Program-made: the position numbers and the translations under genes | The notes under the pieces: model-generated | Database searches by the model: none | What the model saw: the letters and a program-made list of their open reading frames with translations, nothing else | What the model was told of the DNA's origin: nothing | DNA from: an uncultured Bacteroides sp. | Lineage (GTDB): Bacteria > Bacteroidota > Bacteroidia > Bacteroidales > Bacteroidaceae | Assembly: GCA_900551645.1 (NCBI GenBank) | Contig: URWP01000010.1 | Location: 1-28,518, forward strand | DNA: 28,518 nucleotides | Direction: 5' to 3' | Part shown: piece by piece, positions 1 to 7,635 of the stretch | How the letters are laid out: the number at the start of each line of letters is the position of its first letter | How positions within the stretch are numbered: the stretch's first letter is position 1

Positions 1-1157
1 CTTGGCAGGAACTGACCAGCCTGGACGATGTAAAACAATTCATCGCCAAAGTGGGTTATCCGGTACTGGTACGCCCGTCGTACGTACTTTCTGGAGCAGC
101 TATGAATGTTTGCTACGATGAAGAAGAACTGACCCGCTTCCTGCAGATGGCCAGCGAAGTATCGAAAGAATATCCGGTAGTTATCTCACAATTCATGCAA
201 GAGACTAAGGAAATCGAATTCGATGCCGTAGCCAATCAGGGCGAAATCGTGGAATACGCCATCTCGGAACACATCGAATATGCCGGTGTACACTCCGGCG
301 ACGCTACCCTGGTTTTCCCGGCCCAGCAGATTTATTTCTCTACAGCTCGTCAAATCAAGAAAATCAGCCGTCGCATCGCTCAGGAACTGAACATCTCCGG
401 TCCGTTCAACATCCAGTTCCTGGCACGGAAGAACGAAGTAAAAGTCATCGAATGTAACCTGCGTGCTTCACGTAGCTTCCCGTTCGTATCGAAAGTACTG
501 AAACGTAACTTCATTGAAACAGCTACCCGCATCATGCTCGATGCTCCATACACTCAACCGGATAAATCGGCTTTCGACATCGACCGCATCGGTGTAAAGG
601 CTTCCCAATTCTCATTCGCCCGTCTACAGAATGCCGACCCGGTATTGGGCGTAGACATGTCATCTACCGGTGAAGTAGGCTGTTTGGGAGATGATTTCGA
701 CGAAGCTTTGCTGAACGCGCTCATCGCTACCGGTTACCAAATTCCGAAGAAAGCTGTCCTGCTCTCTTCCGGAGCTACCAAGTCGAAAGTAGATTTGCTG
801 GATGCCAGCCAGATGTTAAGCCAGAAAGGTTACCACATCTACGCTACTGCCGGTACCGCTACTTTCCTGAACTCACACGGTATTCCTACTACACCGGTAT
901 TCTGGCCGGATGAACGTCCGAACGCTGAAAACAACGTGATGAAGATGATTGCCAACCATCAGTTCGACCTGATTGTGAACATTCCGAAGAACCACAGCAA
1001 ACGCGAACTGACCAACGGTTACCGCATCCGCCGTGGCGCCATCGACCACAACATTCCGTTGATGACGAATGCCCGCCTGGCCAAGGCCTTCATCGAAGCC
1101 TTCTGCACAACCAAGCTGGAAGATATCCAGATCAAGAGCTGGCAGGAATACAAATAA
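1..1157 (+). CDS. carB: Carbamoyl-phosphate synthase large subunit, C-terminal part
   Basis: The reading frame is open from the window edge (first full codon at base 3), so the N-terminal two thirds lie outside. The large subunit makes carbamoyl phosphate from ammonia, bicarbonate and two ATP, for pyrimidine and arginine synthesis in the cytoplasm. The visible ~384 residues start inside the second ATP-grasp domain (VGYPVLVRPSYVLSGAAM, the ATP-binding strand-loop) and continue through its metal-binding part (VIECNLRASRSFPFVSK). They end with the MGS-like allosteric domain, recognisable from ATAGTATFL and the NIPK / RRGAIDHNIP segments. Stop is TAA at 1155-1157, followed after about 45 bases by a strong terminator, so this is the last gene of its transcript. 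Nothing looks broken; the truncation is only the window edge. The family assignment is very secure. Confidence 0.97.
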   Translation, partial: WQELTSLDDVKQFIAKVGYPVLVRPSYVLSGAAMNVCYDEEELTRFLQMASEVSKEYPVVISQFMQETKEIEFDAVANQGEIVEYAISEHIEYAGVHSGDATLVFPAQQIYFSTARQIKKISRRIAQELNISGPFNIQFLARKNEVKVIECNLRASRSFPFVSKVLKRNFIETATRIMLDAPYTQPDKSAFDIDRIGVKASQFSFARLQNADPVLGVDMSSTGEVGCLGDDFDEALLNALIATGYQIPKKAVLLSSGATKSKVDLLDASQMLSQKGYHIYATAGTATFLNSHGIPTTPVFWPDERPNAENNVMKMIANHQFDLIVNIPKNHSKRELTNGYRIRRGAIDHNIPLMTNARLAKAFIEAFCTTKLEDIQIKSWQEYK

Positions 1158-1200
1158 TCCGTTTTTAAACCGCATTTGAACGGTATTTAAAACCGCATAA

Positions 1201-1240
1201 AAAAGGGTGGGACTGCAATGGGTTCCACCCTTTTTATATT
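1201..1240 (+). terminator. Intrinsic terminator of carB
   Basis: A perfect 10-bp stem, AAAAGGGTGG at 1201-1210 with CCACCCTTTT at 1225-1234, extended by weaker pairs. A T-rich run follows (TTTTTATATT). It lies just after the carB stop. Confidence 0.9.
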
Positions 1241-1358
1241 ATTGAATTGTCTTGAAAATATCTCCAAAGTAATCAAGCCTGATTAAAAACCGACGAAATC
1301 AACACAAGTCAGGTATATTTATTCCGGCATGTCATCTAAAGACGATCTCTACAAAAAC

Positions 1359-1520
1359 CTAGATATAAACCAACTGGAAAATTATTCCGCTCTTATTACC
1401 CAAAAATAAAAGCAGAACCGTAAATCCAATAGCCAATAAATACCAAGTTGACAACAAGAACTGAATAATTGCAACATATTGAAAGAAATCTATCGTTTCA
1501 ACAAACAAGGCTCTTTTCAT
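1359..1520 (-). CDS. Possible small single-span membrane protein, unrecognised
   Basis: An ATG-started frame of 53 residues; a TTG further up would give 71. The sequence has a short charged N-terminus (MKRALFVETIDFF) and a long hydrophobic segment, roughly residues 14-40, containing FLLSTWYLLAIGFTVLLLFLG. It then has a short tail and a TAG stop. I do not recognise a family. In favour: it lies about 130 bases downstream of the promoter-like element at 1660-1691 on the same strand, in a stretch with no other gene. Against: AT-rich intergenic DNA easily produces short hydrophobic frames by chance, and there is no clear ribosome-binding site. Treat it as a candidate only. Confidence 0.22.
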   Translation of the reverse strand: MKRALFVETIDFFQYVAIIQFLLSTWYLLAIGFTVLLLFLGNKSGIIFQLVYI

Positions 1521-1659
1521 TATTTGTAAATCTGGAATAAAAAAATCGCCAACATTGCATACATATACACTCAAATTGCAGTTATATACCGATTTTATTC
1601 ATCTTGAGACCGTTTAGAAACTTAAAAACGAACGGAAAAAAGATTTTTTTGAGCGCATA

Positions 1660-1691
1660 AAAAGATAGACATACCTAGGCAAGTGAACAAA
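1660..1691 (-). promoter_or_regulatory. Bacteroidetes-type promoter, leftward
   Basis: On the minus strand, TTTG (1691-1688) is separated by exactly 20 bases from TATCTTTT (1667-1660). This is a 7 of 8 match to the -7 consensus TAnnTTTG at the usual spacing. Two direct repeats sit around the TTTG box, so control by a DNA-binding protein is plausible. Confidence 0.4.
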
Positions 1692-1703
1692 TATACCTAG
1701 GCA
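1671..1703. repeat. Two 11-bp direct repeats, ATACCTAGGCA
   Basis: The same 11 bases occur at 1671-1681 and 1693-1703, with starts 22 bases apart (about two helical turns). Each contains the palindrome CCTAGG. One copy lies in the spacer of the leftward promoter and the other just upstream of its TTTG box, as expected for operator sites. The binding protein is unknown. Confidence 0.5.
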
Positions 1704-2048
1704 TCTTGAAAAAGTACCTCCGGAAATGTTTTTTTGGAGCCCGACGAAGCCAGACCATACCGTTGCAGCTACATTTCCAGAGATTCAAGAAGACAGAATA
1801 TATTCATTCCACAGGACATCTGACAGGTACACACCACAAATCTAAAACATAAAGTACGCAAGAACTAAAAATTTCGTCACTTTCCGACAATCGTTTTCTT
1901 TCTGAAAATCACTTTTTTCACGAAATCCGTCTAAGGGAACGAACCGCGCGATTCTCAGTCTTCCCAATTATCAAAATGACAGATTGTCAACACCGCTCTT
2001 TCAAGCCAAGAACATACAGAGGGACAACATACGGATAATCATATAAGG

Positions 2049-2093
2049 AAAGGTCCATGGACAACCCTCCTTAACGATTATCCATGGACCTTT
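2049..2093 (-). terminator. Terminator hairpin after the TlpA-like gene
   Basis: A perfect 13-bp inverted repeat (AAAGGTCCATGGA at 2049-2061, TCCATGGACCTTT at 2081-2093) with a 19-base loop. It lies 30 bases past the stop of the minus-strand thioredoxin gene. The T-run on the minus strand is modest, so termination may be partial. Confidence 0.7.
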
Positions 2094-2122
2094 ATGTACC
2101 CTGCTGCATCTCAGCAGAAGAA

Positions 2123-2638
2123 TTATTTGGCCAGTTCCTTTTCAATGGTTTCCATCAGGTACTGGAACTCCTCGGCAGTATAACCGATGGAAGCATGCAC
2201 CAGTTTACCATCCTTCCCGAACAGGTAAACCCGAGGAATGCTCTGGTCGGCAAACAAAGAAAATACTTCACGCTTCGGGTCTGGATACAACGGGAAAGCG
2301 AACTTCTTCCGTTCGTTGTATTTCTTCAAATCGGCATCCGTATGCTCCCTACCGATGACCAGCAGCTTGAAATTCGCATTGTCCTTGTACTTCGGCCACA
2401 ACACCTTCTGCACCTGTCCTAATTCCAACTGACAAGGACCGCACCAGGTAGCGAACAAGGAAACCAATACGACCTTTCCTTTCAAATCGGCCGGTGTCAC
2501 CTTACCATATACTTCTGAATTCAAAGAAAAAGTCGGCAATGCATCACCTACTTTCAACTTCTCTACTCCTTGAGCTTTCACACCCAACATAAATACCAGC
2601 ATCAGCCCCAACAGACTGAAAATTCTAATACTTCTCAT
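2123..2638 (-). CDS. TlpA/ResA-family periplasmic thioredoxin-like protein
   Basis: The product has 171 residues. It begins with a signal peptide (MRSIRIFSLLGLMLVFMLGVKA, probable cleavage after A22; no lipobox cysteine), so it should act in the periplasm. The mature part is one thioredoxin fold of the AhpC/TSA-TlpA type. The redox motif WCGPC is at 65-69, and the conserved cis-proline (SIPRVYLF) is at 135. Family members exchange disulfides with envelope proteins, for example reducing cytochrome c or other periplasmic thiols; the partner cannot be told from sequence. The gene is single, with its own promoter-like element upstream and a hairpin downstream, and is divergent from yaaA. The start ATG directly precedes the signal peptide. 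No missing catalytic residue is seen. Confidence 0.88.
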   Translation of the reverse strand: MRSIRIFSLLGLMLVFMLGVKAQGVEKLKVGDALPTFSLNSEVYGKVTPADLKGKVVLVSLFATWCGPCQLELGQVQKVLWPKYKDNANFKLLVIGREHTDADLKKYNERKKFAFPLYPDPKREVFSLFADQSIPRVYLFGKDGKLVHASIGYTAEEFQYLMETIEKELAK

Positions 2639-2668
2639 ACCAAATATCCGTTTTTATTATTTTACCGA

Positions 2669-2702
2669 CAAAGATAAAAAAGACTTTCGATGAATCCCCA
2701 AA
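2669..2702 (-). promoter_or_regulatory. Promoter of the TlpA-like gene
   Basis: On the minus strand, TATCTTTG (2676-2669) matches the Bacteroidetes -7 element exactly. TTTG (2702-2699) lies 22 bases upstream, slightly longer than usual. It is 31 bases before the ATG. Confidence 0.6.
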
Positions 2703-2732
2703 ATCCACAATCTTTACCCTCAAAAAAAGAGA

Positions 2733-3497
2733 ATGCTTACTTTCATTTCCTGCGCCAAGACCATGACTACCCGTTCCAATGTACGGGTACCTTTCACTAC
2801 TATACCTCATTTCGAGGCCGAAGCCCAACAACATGCCTTAAACCTCTCCCAGTTCTCTACCCAGGAACTGGAAAAACTGTTACGTGTCAACTCCAAACTG
2901 GCTGCCACCAACTACCTGCGCTATCAGGATTTCTGTTCGGACGAAACGCCTGCACTGCCCGCTCTCCTCTCTTACACCGGTATGGTATTCAAGCGCATCA
3001 GTCCCAAGGATTTTACCGAAGACGATTTCCGATACGCCCAGGAGCACCTGTTCATCACTTCTTTCCTGTACGGACTATTACGCCCACTGGATGCCATCAA
3101 AAATTACCGGTTGGAAGGCGATGTAAAACTTCCCGAACTGGGAGGAATCTCTTTCTTCGACTATTGGAAACCTCGGTTGACCGATTACTTTATCGAAGCC
3201 ATCCGAGAACAAGGAAATATCCTGATAAACCTGGCCAGCGGAGAAATGAAAGATTTGTTCGATTGGGAAAAAGTAAATCGTGAAGTACAAGTGATTACTC
3301 CGGAATTCCATACTTGGAAAAACGGGAAACTGGCTACAGTTGTGGTATATGCCAAAATGTGCCGGGGAGAAATGACCCGTTTCATTCTGAAGAACCGGAT
3401 AGAACAACCGGAAGAACTGAAAAATTTCGAATGGGAAGGATTCCGTTTCAGTGGTACCGATGATTCCGGAAAATCCTGGAATTTCGTGCTGGGATAA
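2733..3497 (+). CDS. yaaA: YaaA-family peroxide stress protein (DUF328)
   Basis: The product has 254 residues, the normal length of this cytoplasmic family. In E. coli, YaaA lowers intracellular unincorporated iron during peroxide stress and binds DNA. Conserved family segments are visible in order: the N-terminal FISCAKTM (LISPAKTL in E. coli), then AQEHLFITSFLYGLLRPLD near residues 110-128. INLASGEMKDLF lies near 170 and YAKMCRGEMTRFILKNRI near 210-227. The central motif reads YTGMVFKRI where E. coli has GDVYTGL, which I believe is usual in Bacteroidetes. The ATG at 2733 gives the family N-terminus directly. It is a single gene, divergent from the thioredoxin gene and convergent with mutL. 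No clear TAnnTTTG element is visible in front of it. Confidence 0.92.
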   Translation: MLTFISCAKTMTTRSNVRVPFTTIPHFEAEAQQHALNLSQFSTQELEKLLRVNSKLAATNYLRYQDFCSDETPALPALLSYTGMVFKRISPKDFTEDDFRYAQEHLFITSFLYGLLRPLDAIKNYRLEGDVKLPELGGISFFDYWKPRLTDYFIEAIREQGNILINLASGEMKDLFDWEKVNREVQVITPEFHTWKNGKLATVVVYAKMCRGEMTRFILKNRIEQPEELKNFEWEGFRFSGTDDSGKSWNFVLG

Positions 3498-3570
3498 ATC
3501 CTTTTTCAGATCTTCCCCAAAAAGAAACCTTCCATAAACTCAACCATGGTATTTGAAAAAGAATATATAG

Positions 3571-3628
3571 GTCACAAAAAAACACTGCCCACATGTCTTT
3601 CAGAATTTTCTTCATACATGCGGGCAGT
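3571..3628 (-). terminator. Terminator of the mutL transcript
   Basis: ACTGCCCACATGT (3584-3596) pairs with ACATGCGGGCAGT (3616-3628) with one mismatch. On the minus strand the stem is followed by a run of T's (the A-run at 3575-3582), directly after the mutL stop. It could weakly serve yaaA from the other side. Confidence 0.8.
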
Positions 3629-3651
3629 ATTTCATATCGTCTAACAGCCTA

Positions 3652-5553
3652 CTAGCGGAACATCTTTTCCAAATCTTCTTCCTTCAGCACAGAAAGGACC
3701 ACTTTTCCGTCCGGAGTATAATTAGGGGTAGACACGGCAAAAAGACCGTCCACCAAACCGTTCATTTCTTCATTGGTCAAGACCTGTCCCGGCACGATGG
3801 CAGCCGCTTTCGCCAAGGAAAGTGCCAGCAGGCTTTGGATTTCCTCCTTCACCTTACAGCCTTTCTCGATGGCGGACTGTACCATATTCGTCACCAGTGT
3901 CTCCGGATTCAAGCCTTCGATACCTTCCGGTATCCCATTAATAGCATATGTACCTCCTCCCAAACTACTCAAATCAAAACCTAAATCATTCAGGTCACTC
4001 ATGATTTCCTCCAGTACCGGTACCTCTGCCGGAGAGAAATGCACCATATCCGGGAACAACATCCGTTGGGAAACATGCTGATGATTTTCCAACTGACGCA
4101 TATAACGGTCATATAAAATGCGGGTATGCGCCCGTTGCTGGTCAATAATCATCAATCCCGACTTGACAGAGGTCAGGATATAGCTTCCTTTATACTGATA
4201 ATGTTGCGCCACTTTTTCCTTGACAACTTCTGCCGGATGCTCATCATACAAAGTAGGCTCTTCCTCCGGCATTGATGACACTGATGCCGTCTGAAAAGAC
4301 TCTTCCGAAAATTCCGGAGCTTCCGACGGCCAAGAAGAAGTCTGCTGCTTCTTCTCCAATCCCTGAAATAAAGGTTCCCATTCGGTAGAAGGCTTCGGAG
4401 TATACGAAGAATAAGCCGATGGAGGTACCACAGACGAAGTATCAAACGGATTATACGACGTATCATAAGAAGTTTTCGGAGGCTGTACAACCGAGTAAGG
4501 CGATGCATCAAAAGCCGGAATATCCGGCATTCCCTCCGTATCGAAATCGATGGAAGGAACAGCATTGAACCGCCCTAATGTTTCTTTTACAGCAGCCGAC
4601 AGTATCTGCCAGATAGCCTGTTCGTTCTCGAACTTGATTTCGGTTTTGGTAGGATGGATATTCACGTCAATATTGGCCGGATCCACCTCAAAATAGAGGA
4701 AATAAGAAACCTGCTCACCTACAGGGACCAGATGTTCGTAAGCATCCATCACCGCCTTGTGAAAATACGGATGACGCATATAACGCCCGTTCACAAAGAA
4801 GAACTGACGAGCCCCTTTCTTACGGGCCGTTTCCGGCTTCCCGATAAAACCATGTATCTTTACCATGGTAGTATCTATCTCCAGCGACAGCAAGTCCTGA
4901 TTAAGTTTTCTACCGAATACTCCCATGATGCGCAAACGCAACTGAGTAGCCGGCAAATTGAGCATTTCCGTATCGTTATGATGCAAGGTAAAGGAGACAT
5001 CCGGATTCACCAAAGCTATCCTTTCAAATTCAGTCAAGATATTACTCAATTCGGTCTGATTCGATTTCAGGAATTTCCGCCGGGCAGGGACATTGAAAAA
5101 CAAGTTCTTCACGGCAAAATTACTTCCTTTACGACAAGTAACCGCTTCCTGACTCTCCACCTTAGAACCGGCTATCGTAATAGCAGTTCCTAATTCCTCT
5201 CCTTCTTGGCAAGTCTTGAGTTCCACCTGTGCCACAGCCGCAATAGAAGCCAAAGCCTCTCCCCGGAATCCCATGGTATGTAAGGCAAACAAATCGGAAG
5301 CCTCCCGGATTTTCGAAGTAGCATGCCGCTCAAAAGCCAAACGCGCATCGGTCTCAGACATACCTTTTCCATCGTCTATTACCTGAATACATGTCTTACC
5401 GGCATCAGTCACCGACACATCAATGTGATGCGCTCCAGCATCGATGGCATTTTCCACCAACTCCTTGACTACAGAAGCAGGCCGCTGGATTACTTCACCC
5501 GCCGCAATCTGATTGGCTACGGAATCGGGCAACAAACGGATAATATCGCTCAT
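3652..5553 (-). CDS. mutL: DNA mismatch repair protein MutL
   Basis: The product has 633 residues from the ATG at 5553 (MSDIIRLLPDSVANQIAAGEV); a TTG five codons upstream is less likely. MutL couples MutS mismatch recognition to strand removal. The N-terminal GHKL ATPase is intact: E31 and N35 in KELVENAID, DDGKGM at 60-65, RHATSKI at 76-82 and GFRGEAL at 95-101. A transducer domain follows to about residue 330, then a low-complexity Ser/Pro/Tyr-rich linker (about 350-440). The C-terminal dimerisation domain is present, but the metal-dependent nuclease motif DQHA(X)2E(X)4E reads DQQRAHTRILYD from D471, and the late CPHGRP-type motif reads TPDGKV (613-618). Nicking activity is therefore doubtful. 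It is the last gene of the chaperone/OstA cluster, 22 bases after the preceding gene. Confidence 0.97.
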   Translation of the reverse strand: MSDIIRLLPDSVANQIAAGEVIQRPASVVKELVENAIDAGAHHIDVSVTDAGKTCIQVIDDGKGMSETDARLAFERHATSKIREASDLFALHTMGFRGEALASIAAVAQVELKTCQEGEELGTAITIAGSKVESQEAVTCRKGSNFAVKNLFFNVPARRKFLKSNQTELSNILTEFERIALVNPDVSFTLHHNDTEMLNLPATQLRLRIMGVFGRKLNQDLLSLEIDTTMVKIHGFIGKPETARKKGARQFFFVNGRYMRHPYFHKAVMDAYEHLVPVGEQVSYFLYFEVDPANIDVNIHPTKTEIKFENEQAIWQILSAAVKETLGRFNAVPSIDFDTEGMPDIPAFDASPYSVVQPPKTSYDTSYNPFDTSSVVPPSAYSSYTPKPSTEWEPLFQGLEKKQQTSSWPSEAPEFSEESFQTASVSSMPEEEPTLYDEHPAEVVKEKVAQHYQYKGSYILTSVKSGLMIIDQQRAHTRILYDRYMRQLENHQHVSQRMLFPDMVHFSPAEVPVLEEIMSDLNDLGFDLSSLGGGTYAINGIPEGIEGLNPETLVTNMVQSAIEKGCKVKEEIQSLLALSLAKAAAIVPGQVLTNEEMNGLVDGLFAVSTPNYTPDGKVVLSVLKEEDLEKMFR

Positions 5554-5575
5554 ACGTCTACCAATCAACTAAAGA

Positions 5576-5872
5576 TTAGAAAGTAAATTCTCCGGTTATC
5601 AGGTAATGCAGAATGTACAGAAGAACAGCAATGGCGACAAAAATAGTTCCGTAAGCCAACGGTTTACGCCCACTTTCCTTCCGACGCTTCAGGTAAGTAG
5701 TCCCTTCGATAAACTTACCCCGGATATCTTCCGGCGAAAATTCCTTGGGTGGGAGCATTCCCAGATCACGTTTGGCAGACTCTTCTATCTTCTGCAACTT
5801 TTCCTTACGCTCGTCCACGTAGATATATTCATGGTGATACGCACGTGGCTTTCTCATTGAAAACATTCCCAT
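5576..5872 (-). CDS. Conserved small protein with one C-terminal membrane span
   Basis: The product has 98 residues from ATG at 5872; a GTG two codons upstream overlaps the preceding stop as GTGA and is an alternative. I know this only as an uncharacterised Bacteroidetes protein. The N-terminal half is charged (KPRAYHHEYIYVDERKEKL, then a helical KIEESAKRDLG). The middle contains a conserved-looking LPPKEFSPEDIRGKF. Residues about 73-93 form one membrane helix (AYGTIFVAIAVLLYILHYLI) with a short tail, so the bulk probably faces the cytoplasm. It sits 2 bases after the OstA-like gene and 22 before mutL, so it is co-transcribed with envelope-assembly genes. A role there is possible but not shown. 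Confidence 0.8.
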   Translation of the reverse strand: MGMFSMRKPRAYHHEYIYVDERKEKLQKIEESAKRDLGMLPPKEFSPEDIRGKFIEGTTYLKRRKESGRKPLAYGTIFVAIAVLLYILHYLITGEFTF

Positions 5873-5874
5873 AA

Positions 5875-7608
5875 TCACTCCTCCTTTTTCTGTTGGTCAA
5901 ACAAATGCTGGTTAGGCAGCTCTATCGGCCCGCGGATATTTTTCTTCAGTTCATCGCCGGCCTTCTTAGCTCTCCATTCAAAGATGTCGTCCTTATTAAG
6001 CGGACGGATATAATCGAACCAGACAAAATTGTCCAGTTTGTCTTTTCCCTTCGGTATCTGAGGCAACGGATAAAGTGTACCGTTCGACTGCGGACTCATG
6101 ACCATATGGTCCAACTTCTGTTGCTCCAGATAAATATCCAGCTGACTGGTCTCGGACACATTCATACCTATCAGAGTGCTGTCTGAATCCATCGGATAAT
6201 ACACCAGACGAACCGAACCGATAACCTCAACCTTTTTCATTTCTCCTCCTCGGAAGAAAGCCTTCATTTCCTTACCGGTCACCTGATTGTACTTTGTCGT
6301 ATCAATCTGTTCCACGGATAAAGCCTGATTGATGATATGTGCCCAGTCTATGGTACTGTCATTCATATAAATCAGCACCTTTTCACCTATCAGTTGCTGG
6401 TTCTCATTCCAAAGAATCGGATTATCATACATGGTCAGGCAACTGTCCTTGGTAGAAAAAACCAACGAATCACAGACCCCCTGCACATCTGTACGATAAA
6501 AACGCACTTTATGAAAAGCACGCATCTCACGAAACATAGAATCCGTATCAAGATGGAAGGTTTTCAGCATTAAGGTATCGGCATGAAGAAACAGACTGTC
6601 TCCTTGTGAATAATCGATTGCAACTGCCTTGCGGGTAGCAAAAGCATATTTGGTTTTTTCATTGTAAAATCCGTAATCGCCCGTCATCATATTCTTATTG
6701 ACGGTATCGGTCATCACCATGTCATGAAACGCCTCACCTACTCCTTCATTACGATCATAGAACAATGTATCACCGGTAAGCTGCTTTCCGTCGTTTGTCA
6801 ATACTGAGCGCTGATACAGATCTGCTTTCCCTGTCTGAGTATTGTAATAACCAGATTCGGAATAAATATGATTGTTGTCGCTCAAAATATCTGAAGGACC
6901 TACAATGTTAGCAACTTTACTTGCCGTATTGTAACGCAAGGTATCAGAAGTCAGTGTAAACTGCGGGTTCACCAGTTTCACATTATAATTGAATACCGAC
7001 TGTTTGTTTTGAGTGTTGTATTCTCCCCATTCAGAGGTCAACACATTCTGTTCGTCCATCAAGGTACCTCCATCGAAGAAGTATCCCAAACTATATACCC
7101 GGTCGTAATTCAAGCTATCGGTCAGCAATGTCGTATTGCGGTTTTCCAGACGTACATTCATACGCATCTGAGCAATCTGAGTCATACCGTCATAATACAG
7201 ATGATCGCCATACAGAAACAAGGTATCTCCCTGCTCCATCCGAACATTACCAAACGCCTCAAACGAGTTGCGCTGATCGAAATAATAAGCACTGTCGCAA
7301 TACATGTACAGGCTGTCATGACGGAAAATGACATTTCCTACCACCACCTGTACATCCGAACGGTCGAGTGTCTTCTTCAATATATCCGAATGTAACAGAT
7401 AAACTTTACTTTTTTGTTTTGGTTCTTCCTTGGAAGCCGGTTTTCCCGCTTTTACCACTGTATCCTTCTTCTGGGTAGCAGGTGTAGCTGTCACTTTTTT
7501 CTGTACCGGCCGCTGAGCCAGCAGACAAAAGCCGAACAGGCATAGGATACCCAACACCAATATCCTATGCCCGCCTATCCATGTGTATTTAGTTCTTTTA
7601 TCAGACAT
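5875..7608 (-). CDS. OstA/LptA-like LPS-transport protein
   Basis: The product has 577 residues. An N-terminal hydrophobic segment (about 14-31, ILVLGILCLFGFCLLAQ) acts as a signal peptide or anchor, followed by a Lys/Thr/Pro-rich linker to about residue 65. The remainder is the repetitive beta-strand pattern of the OstA fold: short repeats such as GNVIFRHDSLYMYCDSAYYF, then further DTLFLYGDHLYYD and LTSDTLRYN units. This fold forms the beta-jellyroll bridge that carries LPS across the periplasm in LptA and LptD. Bacteroidetes have such longer OstA-like proteins (Pfam OstA_2 type). The acidic/lysine-rich C-terminus ends in LFDQQKKEE. The gene follows surA by 27 bases and nearly abuts the next gene, consistent with an outer-membrane assembly operon. 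The exact partner is not determined by sequence. Confidence 0.88.
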   Translation of the reverse strand: MSDKRTKYTWIGGHRILVLGILCLFGFCLLAQRPVQKKVTATPATQKKDTVVKAGKPASKEEPKQKSKVYLLHSDILKKTLDRSDVQVVVGNVIFRHDSLYMYCDSAYYFDQRNSFEAFGNVRMEQGDTLFLYGDHLYYDGMTQIAQMRMNVRLENRNTTLLTDSLNYDRVYSLGYFFDGGTLMDEQNVLTSEWGEYNTQNKQSVFNYNVKLVNPQFTLTSDTLRYNTASKVANIVGPSDILSDNNHIYSESGYYNTQTGKADLYQRSVLTNDGKQLTGDTLFYDRNEGVGEAFHDMVMTDTVNKNMMTGDYGFYNEKTKYAFATRKAVAIDYSQGDSLFLHADTLMLKTFHLDTDSMFREMRAFHKVRFYRTDVQGVCDSLVFSTKDSCLTMYDNPILWNENQQLIGEKVLIYMNDSTIDWAHIINQALSVEQIDTTKYNQVTGKEMKAFFRGGEMKKVEVIGSVRLVYYPMDSDSTLIGMNVSETSQLDIYLEQQKLDHMVMSPQSNGTLYPLPQIPKGKDKLDNFVWFDYIRPLNKDDIFEWRAKKAGDELKKNIRGPIELPNQHLFDQQKKEE

Positions 7609-7635
7609 ATCCTTTCTATAGCAAGAAATCAGCGA

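Larger units (their letters stand above)
1241..2048. other. Gene-poor AT-rich intergenic stretch
   Basis: About 800 bases between the carB terminator and the tlpA-like terminator hold no recognisable conserved gene. The only items I can point to are a possible 53-residue membrane protein (1359-1520, minus), a promoter-like pair with direct repeats (1660-1703), and a second, weaker leftward promoter-like match (TAGATTTG preceded by TTAG about 20 bases upstream) near 1845-1875. No transposase remnant, tRNA or long inverted repeat is visible. Confidence 0.6.

Noticed and set aside
1671..1703. CCTAGG repeats as ends of an insertion sequence
   Set aside because: The copies are direct and only 22 bases apart, with no transposase frame or target duplication, so an operator pair fits better.
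2690..3283. Plus-strand frame of 197 residues overlapping yaaA
   Set aside because: It is out of frame with the conserved YaaA protein, rich in Pro/Arg/His, as expected of a shadow frame.
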